From Candidatus Bathyarchaeota archaeon (GTDB lineage: Archaea; Thermoproteota; Bathyarchaeia; 40CM-2-53-6), in NCBI GenBank assembly GCA_005884605.1, contig VBBE01000004.1, positions 1-10,898 on the forward strand: DNA of 10,898 nucleotides, in the 5' to 3' direction. Each line of letters opens with the position of its first letter. The stretch's first letter is position 1. Under the pieces are notes generated by a model. The model saw only the letters and a list, made by a program, of their open reading frames with translations. It was not told the DNA's origin and did no database searches. Made by a program: the position numbers and the translations under genes. Shown piece by piece: positions 5,480 to 10,898 of the stretch.

Positions 5480-6046
5480 ATGTTATCTCCCGAGCTGGAG
5501 ACGAAAGCTCTCCTCGGCCGAACGGTGAGCGACATCTACGGCAGGCTATTAGGAAGAGTGATCGGTATCGAGCGAAACCCCTTCGGCGAGATGGAAGGCG
5601 TCCAAATAGAAGCAACGGGCGGAATTATTCTCACAGCGAAAGCTCGACAAATGGCATTAACCCCGAAGACTATCACAATTTCGCCGGAGTGGAAGCTGGA
5701 ATCCGAGGACATCATCTCCGAACTAACACTGTTGAGAAAGAGAGTTGGTGCTCTTGAATCGTTGAAAGATTCAAGGGAAATTGACGGTGAGATATACTCG
5801 GAGCTCTTGGAGTCTCAGAAGGCAGGCTACATGGATAAGGCGAAGGCGGCAAGTGCTTTGGTCAGCTCAATGCGATCAAGGCTCGCCGAGTTGACGGGAC
5901 AGATCACTAGTCTGACAAAATATCTCGTGAACGCTAAGTTAGATCATAAGAGTGGTGAGTTGGACGAGGCCTCTCTGAAACTAGCACAGGGCTCAATCGA
6001 GCCTAGTTTGAGGCCTTTGATCGCGGAGAACAGAGCACTGACGTGA
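5480..6046 (+). CDS. CdvA paralogue without C-terminal tail
   Basis: A 188-residue protein homologous to the CdvA at 462 over its whole length. It has a PRC-barrel at about 10-72 (LLGRTVSDIYGRLLGRVIGI, later ISPEWKLESED) and a coiled coil at about 75-185 with the shared pattern LVNAKLDHKSGELDEAS (LAGNKMLHASGEFDDMN in the other copy). It ends at RPLIAENRALT, so the proline-rich linker and terminal hydrophobic strand of the first CdvA are missing. It should therefore not be able to recruit the winged-helix CdvB in the usual way, and may co-assemble with the first CdvA or serve the adjacent CdvB paralogue. The ATG is preceded by GTGAGGT (5464-5470) with 9 nt spacing. It follows the CdvB paralogue by 7 nt. 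Confidence 0.85.
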   Translation: MLSPELETKALLGRTVSDIYGRLLGRVIGIERNPFGEMEGVQIEATGGIILTAKARQMALTPKTITISPEWKLESEDIISELTLLRKRVGALESLKDSREIDGEIYSELLESQKAGYMDKAKAASALVSSMRSRLAELTGQITSLTKYLVNAKLDHKSGELDEASLKLAQGSIEPSLRPLIAENRALT

Positions 6047-6052
6047 TAGTTC

Positions 6053-6391
6053 ATGACTAGCAAGGCGAGAAAAAACAAGCCGACGAGGATCGAGAAGGTT
6101 CTGCCTTTAGGCAAGATTATCGGATTCTTACGCGAGCGATTCCATGATCCCTACCTGAATCCTGAGGCTGAGGTGAGCTTCGTGGAATTTCAAGCAGCTT
6201 TTCCAGAGATCCTGCGGGAGGATTTGGAGGAAGGTTTGTCTCACTGGGTTATGAGACCTGGGGCGAAGGTGCTTTCAACGAAGACAACCGATCTTGATGG
6301 GCATCAGCTGCAGGTGTGGTACGTGCACGGGTTGCACGAAGAACACGCCGACTTTGAGGATTCCATGAGCCGAGGCCTCTTACAAGCCTAG
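6053..6391 (+). CDS. Small protein, possible winged helix, end of the division operon
   Basis: I do not recognise this 112-residue protein. A basic N-terminus (TSKARKNKPTR) is followed by a helix (KIIGFLRERF), a short strand, and a stretch VEFQAAFPEILREDLEEGLSHWVMRPGAKVLSTK, then a possible beta hairpin with TTDLDGHQLQVWYVHGL and an acidic, His-containing end. The order helix, strand, helix, helix ending before G-x-K-V, then hairpin resembles a winged-helix domain, but this is judged by eye only. No membrane helix or signal peptide is seen. It begins 6 nt after the second cdvA-like gene and is the last gene of the run, so it may be an extra division component or a regulator. The ATG at 6053 has no clear Shine-Dalgarno sequence, so it is probably translationally coupled. 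Confidence 0.68.
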   Translation: MTSKARKNKPTRIEKVLPLGKIIGFLRERFHDPYLNPEAEVSFVEFQAAFPEILREDLEEGLSHWVMRPGAKVLSTKTTDLDGHQLQVWYVHGLHEEHADFEDSMSRGLLQA

Positions 6392-6410
6392 CCACGAACA
6401 GACAAAGCCC

Positions 6411-6442
6411 TGTTACGTCAACACTCTACTAATTAGAGTAGA
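6411..6442. promoter_or_regulatory. Two adjacent small dyads after the division gene run
   Basis: TGTT-N5-AACA (6411-6423) is followed directly by TCTACT-aattag-AGTAGA (6425-6442), the latter a perfect 6-bp inverted repeat with an AT-rich centre. They lie 20-50 nt downstream of the last gene of the division run and about 160 nt before the nucleotidyltransferase gene. They could be operator sites or a 3'-end hairpin; no T tract follows. The rest of the 209-nt gap (6392-6600) shows no RNA gene or ORF that I can support. Confidence 0.3.
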
Positions 6443-6558
6443 AAATCGTAATTCCAAGCACTGGCATCCAAACCCATCATCATGGAGACTTTAGAAAGTA
6501 ACCGCCCGCGACCAAATGGTTCAATCCCCAATGAATTCTACCTACGCCAATTGAAGCC

Positions 6559-6566
6559 CTTATACA
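6559..6566 (+). promoter_or_regulatory. TATA-like box for the nucleotidyltransferase gene
   Basis: CTTATACA centred about 38 nt before the ATG at 6601 would place transcription start near 6589 using the usual archaeal spacing of about 26 nt, giving a very short leader of about 12 nt. No Shine-Dalgarno sequence precedes the ATG, which agrees with near-leaderless translation. Confidence 0.4.
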
Positions 6567-6600
6567 GGTCGAAGACCCGCCGCGAGACCGCGAGATACTG

Positions 6601-7323
6601 ATGAAGGCGTTTGTTCTGGCCGGCGGCGCCGGCACACGGCTCTCACCCCTCACAAGCTACGTTCCCAAGGGAATGATACCGATCGCGGGCAAACCATTCA
6701 TCGACTATGTAATCAGCTACCTCGCCAGCCATGGAATCCGAAACATCATCATGCTGTTATCCGACGAGGATAGCGAGGTCTACCGTAACCATCTGGACGA
6801 TGGATCAAAGTACGGCGTCAACATCGGCTATAGCATCAGCCCACGAATGGGCACGGCGAACGCGCTCAAGGAGGCCAGCGGCCACATCGATTCAACATTC
6901 CTCGTCTACTACGGTGACGTCCTCACAACCCTAGATCTCACGGACATGATCAGGTTCCACCGAGAGAAAAAAGCAACCTGCACAGTCGCACTCAGCACTG
7001 GCGTCCGAATCGACTACGGAGTCGGAAGAGTAGACAAAGACGGCAGAATAGAATATTTCGAGGAGAAACCGGTCATCAAGGAATACCCTGTCAGCATCGG
7101 AGTCTGTCTCTGTGAACCCACTGTTCTGAAATATTGTTCAAGCGGATCCGACATTGCGGCAAACGTCATACCCACACTTGTCGCGAAGGGAGAACGAGTC
7201 TACGGATACTTGACGCCGGAACCGCATCATGATATTGGATCTTTCAAGCAGCTCGATGAAGTGAAAAAGATCCTAAAGACTCAAAGCAAGAGTCAGACAA
7301 AGAGCGCTTCCAAGCAGGATTAG
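6601..7323 (+). CDS. Sugar-phosphate nucleotidyltransferase (NTP_transferase family)
   Basis: A 240-residue enzyme of the family that makes NDP-sugars from a sugar 1-phosphate and an NTP. The N-terminal signature is complete: LAGGAGTRLSPLT (6-18) followed by VPKGMIPIAGKP with the substrate-binding Lys23. MGTANALKEA (83-92) is the base-binding part, the metal-binding Asp106 lies in YYGDVL, and EEKP is at 154-157. Length fits the catalytic Rossmann-like domain alone; there is no left-handed beta-helix of the GlmU type, so it is closer to RmlA/ManC-like or archaeal single-domain enzymes. The exact sugar and nucleotide cannot be told. The last 15 residues are Lys/Ser/Gln-rich. It is probably transcribed alone and its stop codon overlaps that of the converging cysS by 4 nt. 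Confidence 0.88.
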   Translation: MKAFVLAGGAGTRLSPLTSYVPKGMIPIAGKPFIDYVISYLASHGIRNIIMLLSDEDSEVYRNHLDDGSKYGVNIGYSISPRMGTANALKEASGHIDSTFLVYYGDVLTTLDLTDMIRFHREKKATCTVALSTGVRIDYGVGRVDKDGRIEYFEEKPVIKEYPVSIGVCLCEPTVLKYCSSGSDIAANVIPTLVAKGERVYGYLTPEPHHDIGSFKQLDEVKKILKTQSKSQTKSASKQD

Positions 7324-8735
7324 GTTATCCAGCGCGTTTCCTCGGCCGAATCCTCTACCACGAAGCCAAGCTTGGCCATCCGATCGCGAATCCGATCAGC
7401 CGATTGAAAGTCGCGCTTGTTCCTAAGTTCATTCCTTAGCTCCAAAACAAAGTTCACCAGTTCCGACACTCTGTCCTGCGAGACAGTCTCCGACTCCAGA
7501 ACCCCGAGGATTGAACCCAGATCCTCTAATGCATCGATTATCGTGCTTTCAGATTTGTTTTGGGTGGTCCTCACTTCTTCCTCTGCCAATCCGACTATTC
7601 TGATGTAGGCAGCGAGTGCTCCTGGAGTGTTGAAGTCATCGTCCATAGCCTGGAAGAAGTCAGTCCGCGCCTCATCCAACCGTTTCAGAAGCCCGGACGA
7701 TTCCCCCTTTGTACCGTCTGTCTTGGTCCGAGCCAACACCAGCTGGTCACGCGCCCGTCTAAACCGTCTGGCGAGGCTGACAGCCTGCTCTAGCGCCTTA
7801 TCGGTAAAGTCCAGCGGGCTCCTGTAATGGGTCCCAGCATAGAACACGCGCAAACCCAGAGCTCCAACCTTCTGGATCATATCCTGGATGGTTATGAAAT
7901 TCCCTAGCGACTTATGCATCTCCTCTCCTTTGATACTCAACAGTCCAGTGTGAAGCCAATAGCGCGCCAACGGCTCCTTCCCTGTCAAACCCTCGGCCTG
8001 CGCGATCTCCGCTTCGTGATGCGGAAAGATCAGCTCCGTACCACCACCATGAACGTCATAGATTGGCCCGAAATATGTCAGTGTAATCGCGGTGTCCTCG
8101 ACATGCCAGCCGGGCCGTCCATTTCCCCAAGGGCTATCCCAGAATATCTCACCAGGTTTCTGGCCCTTCCACAACGCGAAATCTCCAGGATGTTTCTTTC
8201 GCGGGTCCGGGTCAACCCTGTGAACTGTCAGATCCTCAAGCTTCTGGTGGGAAAGTTTCCCGTAGCCTGGAAACTTGGAAATGTCAAAGTAGACATCATC
8301 CTCCACCCTGTACGCCAGCCCCTTCTTGAGAAGTCCGGCGACCTGATCTATGATCTCGGGAATGTGATCAGAAGCATTCGCATAGAGGTTTATGCTTTCC
8401 ACGTGAAGATCCCTCATGTCTTTGAAGAAGGATTTCGCCAAACGCTTCGCGAGTACAAGCGGTTCTTCCCCTAGATCGTGAGCCTTGTTGATGATCTTGT
8501 CATCAACATCAGTGATATTCAGCAGGAAGAAGACGCTGAACCCCTTCCTCCGAAGATACCGTGCTATGATGTCGTAAGCGACGTAGGTCTTTCCATGCCC
8601 AATGTGGGAGACATCCCAGACCGTAGGACCGCAAACAAACATGTTCACCCTGTTAGGCCGTATAGGCACGAACTTGTCCTGCCTCCGCGTCAGCGTATTG
8701 TAGACTCGAAGCTCGGAAGAAGACGGGTCTATCAA
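7320..8735 (-). CDS. cysS: Cysteinyl-tRNA synthetase
   Basis: A class I aminoacyl-tRNA synthetase that joins cysteine to tRNA-Cys. The 471-residue length is normal. HIGH is at 44-47 (VSHIGHGKT), following the zinc-site cysteine at 35 (FVCGPTVWD). ITDVDDKI, HPGDFALWK and HGGGTELIFPHHEAE are characteristic; His239 and Glu243 are the expected zinc ligands. Two motifs deviate: the usual W-H-I-E-C is WHVED, so one zinc-ligand cysteine is Asp214, and the KMSKS loop reads EMHKS at 272-276. The start is TTG at 8735: a stop lies in frame just upstream, no ATG or GTG is available, and GAGG (complement of 8744-8747) sits 8 nt before it. It follows the Nudix gene by 52 nt on the same strand, and a TATA-like TTATAG (complement, near 8775-8782) could give it its own promoter. 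Confidence 0.95.
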   Translation of the reverse strand: MIDPSSSELRVYNTLTRRQDKFVPIRPNRVNMFVCGPTVWDVSHIGHGKTYVAYDIIARYLRRKGFSVFFLLNITDVDDKIINKAHDLGEEPLVLAKRLAKSFFKDMRDLHVESINLYANASDHIPEIIDQVAGLLKKGLAYRVEDDVYFDISKFPGYGKLSHQKLEDLTVHRVDPDPRKKHPGDFALWKGQKPGEIFWDSPWGNGRPGWHVEDTAITLTYFGPIYDVHGGGTELIFPHHEAEIAQAEGLTGKEPLARYWLHTGLLSIKGEEMHKSLGNFITIQDMIQKVGALGLRVFYAGTHYRSPLDFTDKALEQAVSLARRFRRARDQLVLARTKTDGTKGESSGLLKRLDEARTDFFQAMDDDFNTPGALAAYIRIVGLAEEEVRTTQNKSESTIIDALEDLGSILGVLESETVSQDRVSELVNFVLELRNELRNKRDFQSADRIRDRMAKLGFVVEDSAEETRWIT

Positions 8736-8774
8736 CGCGAAAGCCTCTCTGTCATCTTACGGACAATCTAGTCC

Positions 8775-8782
8775 TCTATAAC
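8775..8782 (-). promoter_or_regulatory. Possible TATA box for cysS
   Basis: On the minus strand GTTATAGA lies about 43 nt before the TTG start of cysS, in the 52-nt gap after the Nudix gene. A start about 26 nt further on would give a leader of about 18 nt that contains the GAGG ribosome-binding site. It is a single AT-rich match, so cotranscription from upstream is equally possible. Confidence 0.25.
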
Positions 8783-8787
8783 TGACT

Positions 8788-9285
8788 CTAGCCAGTCGGA
8801 AGCTTGCTCTGACCCAGCTTGGCTTCCGAGGAATGAGCTTTCTCGGACTGAATAATGCCCCAGGCCTTCGAAAGCATCTCTTTCTCGTTCGGATAAGACA
8901 GCGTCTGAAGCGCCTTCTCGTAAGGCATCCACTCCATCGCATCATGCTCAGTCCCCACCTTCGCATCAGCCTGATCAGTCTCAAACAGGAAGAAATGGAC
9001 AGTTTTATCGTAAGTTTTCGCACGGAACCCGAACTGATACTTGATCGCGCCAAGCTTCCCATGCAACTTCACCCTACTCACACCCGTCTCCTCCCGCACT
9101 TCCCGCATAGCCGTCGTAACCTCATCCTCCCCCGCCTCAATCAACCCCTTGGGCAAGCACCAAACTCCTCTCTTGTTACTGGCTAGCGCCAGAAAAAGCG
9201 GCTTATCGCCATCCCAGCGATAGACAACCCCACCAGCGGATGTAACCCGGATCCTCTGTCTGGGCTGCATCCCGCCCCCATACAT
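8788..9285 (-). CDS. Nudix hydrolase
   Basis: A 165-residue pyrophosphohydrolase acting on a nucleoside diphosphate linked to another group. The Nudix box at 47-69 is perfect: G, five residues, Glu53, seven residues, then REVREETGV, giving the metal-binding glutamates. Upstream, TSAGGVVYRW and the substrate-side WCLPKGLIE are typical of the diadenosine-tetraphosphate hydrolase/MutT-like branch, and VHFFLFET and AMEWMPYEKAL follow later in the fold. Substrate is not certain. The ATG at 9285 is taken as start; a second ATG five codons later is an alternative, since the conserved part begins at about residue 12. It is 21 nt after the M24 peptidase gene and so is probably in the same operon. Confidence 0.9.
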   Translation of the reverse strand: MYGGGMQPRQRIRVTSAGGVVYRWDGDKPLFLALASNKRGVWCLPKGLIEAGEDEVTTAMREVREETGVSRVKLHGKLGAIKYQFGFRAKTYDKTVHFFLFETDQADAKVGTEHDAMEWMPYEKALQTLSYPNEKEMLSKAWGIIQSEKAHSSEAKLGQSKLPTG

Positions 9286-9306
9286 GAGTACAACCTAGGC
9301 GAAGGA

Positions 9307-10515
9307 CTATAATTCGATATCTTTCGACAAAGGCGTGATGTTTTCCGAGGGAGAACCAACAACCACAATATCCTCTATCCTGACACCGCCCCACTTAGGC
9401 TCGTAAAGGCCTGGCTCAATCGTCACCACGGACCCTTTTCGCAAGTGATCCTTCCCGTACAACGAGAGATACGGTCTCTCACCGATAGTCAATCCAACGC
9501 CGTGACCGAGCCCGTGCATGAACCCGCGAGTACGAGCCTCCTTGTTCCCCTTCACTAGCTGCCGCGCAGTGGGGTATCCTTTCATCTCAAAGATCTTGCA
9601 TGCGCTCGCCATCATCTCCTTGCAAGGAACCTGCTCCTTCACCATGTCCAGCGCGGAAGTCTGGACTTCAAGAACGGCATCATACATCTCCTTAACCTTC
9701 CTCGGCGCCGGACCGAAGAGATAGGTCCTGGTGCAATCGTGCCAATATCCATCCGGCTCGGAGGGAAATATGTCGAAGACAATAGGCTCCCCAGCCCGGA
9801 CAACATCCTCATCCTCACCCCTGTAATGAGGATCGCTCGACCTTCTTCCCGGAGCGAAAATAGTATCCTCCGGAGCAACAAGGTTCTGCTCAGAGAGCGA
9901 CCTTCCAATCACCTTCTTGACCGCTCCAACACTCAACGGCTTTGACTTGTAAGAAACCCTTCTTCCGTTGACCCTTGCCCCTCTCAGAAACCGCAGTGTA
10001 TCCTCGACAACCCGTATGGTTTTCTTCCCAAGAACCCTTAGTCGTTCGATCTCCCAGCGATCCTTTGTCTCACGCGCAGTCTCGATGATCGTAGGCGACT
10101 TCTCGCCAGTGATCTTCACGCCTTTACGGCGGAGGGCGTCGATCATATGCAAGGTGTTTGATACATCATTTCTTCCGGCAAGAATCGTAGAACCGTGAAG
10201 TCCCTCGTCTTTGATTATCTTCTGGTAGAATCGGATCCTCGCCTCGTCCCGGTCGTATTTGCTCGCTATGCGTTCGTAGCCGAAGTCAGAATAAGTCTTG
10301 ATATTGCGAACTTTTCCCTGGCGTGCACTGCCGACATCGATATTGCTGACTATGAGTGTCGGGTCATTCGATCCTCGTTTCATGAATATCCCACCCCTCG
10401 GCAGAGATGTTCCAGCTACGTATCGAAGGTCAGGGTTTCCGACAGTCGAATCTCCAAACACTATGATGGAACCGACATTTCTCTTTTCCATCTCCACATC
10501 GAGATCTTTGATCAA
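9307..10515 (-). CDS. M24-family metallopeptidase (Xaa-Pro dipeptidase/aminopeptidase-like)
   Basis: A 402-residue two-domain 'pita-bread' enzyme. The N-terminal creatinase-like domain spans about 1-150 (IIVFGDSTVGNPDLRYVAGT). The catalytic domain from about 160 carries all five metal ligands: Asp248 (VFDIFP), Asp260 (WHDCTRTY), His338 (HGLGHGVGL), Glu367 (TIEPGLY) and Glu381 (VRIEDIV). The family removes residues next to proline or cleaves Xaa-Pro dipeptides; a cytosolic role in peptide recycling is likely, as no signal peptide is seen. The TTG at 10515 is the most upstream normal start after an in-frame stop and has AAGG about 7 nt upstream; the ATG at residue 9 is an alternative. It leads a same-strand run with the Nudix and cysS genes. 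Confidence 0.92.
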   Translation of the reverse strand: MIKDLDVEMEKRNVGSIIVFGDSTVGNPDLRYVAGTSLPRGGIFMKRGSNDPTLIVSNIDVGSARQGKVRNIKTYSDFGYERIASKYDRDEARIRFYQKIIKDEGLHGSTILAGRNDVSNTLHMIDALRRKGVKITGEKSPTIIETARETKDRWEIERLRVLGKKTIRVVEDTLRFLRGARVNGRRVSYKSKPLSVGAVKKVIGRSLSEQNLVAPEDTIFAPGRRSSDPHYRGEDEDVVRAGEPIVFDIFPSEPDGYWHDCTRTYLFGPAPRKVKEMYDAVLEVQTSALDMVKEQVPCKEMMASACKIFEMKGYPTARQLVKGNKEARTRGFMHGLGHGVGLTIGERPYLSLYGKDHLRKGSVVTIEPGLYEPKWGGVRIEDIVVVGSPSENITPLSKDIEL

Positions 10516-10547
10516 GAAGATGCCTTAGTGATACCCGGCGAGAATAG

Positions 10548-10555
10548 TATATTAT
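10548..10555 (-). promoter_or_regulatory. TATA-like box for the M24 peptidase gene
   Basis: On the minus strand ATAATATA lies 32-39 nt before the TTG start, in the 90-nt gap between the ribbon-helix-helix-like gene and the peptidase gene. The usual 26-nt spacing predicts transcription start near 10525 and a leader of about 10 nt. It is the most AT-rich stretch of this gap. Confidence 0.4.
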
Positions 10556-10605
10556 GATTGGGAACAGTGTCCCAAAGTCAGGCGTTCAACGGTTCGGTGA
10601 GAGTA

Positions 10606-10878
10606 CTAATTTTTCCTAGCCAAAATGAGGGGCTTCTGAAGAGAAGTCCGAAAGAGCCTCTTCTGAGTGGATCTACGATGACGACTCTCCAACTCAACCC
10701 TCAACCGCTTCTCCTCTGCGCCGTGCAGCCAGTCAGGGATAAGGAGAACCCGGATAAGCTCCTGTACAGTAACTCCTCTTTGATGCGCTAGCTGCTTAAG
10801 CCTCAGATAGACTGCCCGGTCGAGCACCTGCATGAACTTGACGGAGTCTTTTGTGCCCCGAGTTCTCGATACTGGCAT
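10606..10878 (-). CDS. Small ribbon-helix-helix-like protein
   Basis: A 90-residue basic protein. Residues about 13-50 (VKFMQVLDRAVYLRLKQLA, HQRGVTVQELIRVLL, IPDWL) have the strand-helix-helix spacing of CopG/MetJ-type DNA-binding proteins, including a short strand, a turn with Gly-Val-Thr, and a hydrophobic second helix. The C-terminal 35 residues are rich in Arg and Lys and have no clear fold. It is probably a transcription regulator, but no partner such as a toxin gene is visible in the window. The ATG at 10878 is used; the frame remains open to the right edge, so a longer N-terminus cannot be excluded. The peptidase gene 90 nt downstream seems to have its own promoter. Confidence 0.62.
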   Translation of the reverse strand: MPVSRTRGTKDSVKFMQVLDRAVYLRLKQLAHQRGVTVQELIRVLLIPDWLHGAEEKRLRVELESRHRRSTQKRLFRTSLQKPLILARKN

Positions 10879-10898
10879 ACGGGCAACGGTAGCCCACT

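Noticed and set aside
4950..5615. 221-codon minus-strand ORF opposite the cdvB/cdvA paralogues
   Set aside because: A shadow of two well-supported plus-strand genes; its Ser/Arg-rich composition is typical of antisense reading.
6518..6527. GGTTCAATCC resembling a tRNA T-loop
   Set aside because: The loop is one base short, and no acceptor stem, D-arm or anticodon arm can be formed around it.
7914..8474. 186-codon plus-strand ORF opposite cysS
   Set aside because: It lies wholly antisense to the conserved cysS gene, which has all expected motifs; the product has no recognisable domain.
10195..10557. 120-codon plus-strand ORF at the start of the M24 gene
   Set aside because: Antisense to the conserved N-terminal domain of the peptidase; no family features.
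1..10898. CRISPR arrays, insertion sequences, rRNA or tRNA genes
   Set aside because: No regularly spaced repeats, transposase motifs, terminal inverted repeats or conserved RNA gene sequences were seen on either strand.

Overview
The window reads as a TACK-group archaeon. It carries the complete Cdv (archaeal ESCRT) division machinery: CdvA with an N-terminal PRC barrel, several ESCRT-III/CdvB proteins, and a CdvC/Vps4 AAA+ ATPase with an N-terminal MIT domain. It also has an Lrp/AsnC regulator, archaeal-style Shine-Dalgarno sites and TATA-like boxes close to starts. A Nitrososphaeria- or Bathyarchaeia-like lineage is plausible, but no rRNA is present to settle this.

Region 1 (1-6391, all + strand, gaps of 2-56 nt) looks like one large division transcription unit: cdvB paralogue (cut by the window edge), cdvA, cdvB with a C-terminal winged helix, cdvC/vps4, Lrp/AsnC regulator, small FtsX-like membrane protein, ABC ATPase, second cdvB paralogue, second cdvA paralogue, and a small unrecognised protein with a possible winged-helix pattern. 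The pair 'short cdvB then cdvA' occurs twice, which suggests duplication. Between the copies sits a compact ABC pair resembling FtsE/FtsX, whose permease has lost the extracellular domain.

Two core genes appear to use very rare start codons. cdvB most likely starts at CTG (1189) and cdvC at ATC (2049). Each lies 7-9 nt after a strong AGGAGG, and each is where homology puts the initiator. With the usual ATG/GTG/TTG rules CdvC would lose its whole MIT domain. A perfect 8-bp hairpin lies between cdvB and cdvC.

Region 2 (6392-6600) is non-coding, with two adjacent small dyads and a TATA-like box. Region 3 (6601-7323, +) encodes a sugar-phosphate nucleotidyltransferase. Region 4 (7320 to the right edge, all - strand) encodes, in transcription order, a ribbon-helix-helix-like small protein, an M24 (Xaa-Pro dipeptidase-like) peptidase, a Nudix hydrolase and cysteinyl-tRNA synthetase. 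The last converges on the nucleotidyltransferase with a 4-nt overlap of stop codons.

The expected working scheme, from the known families: CdvA forms the membrane-associated scaffold, its C-terminal tail recruits CdvB through the winged helix, the shorter ESCRT-III paralogues co-polymerise, and CdvC remodels them through MIT binding of the proline-rich FPE[L/I]P motifs near their C-termini. The role of the ABC pair, the Lrp regulator and the small protein in division is inferred only from position.
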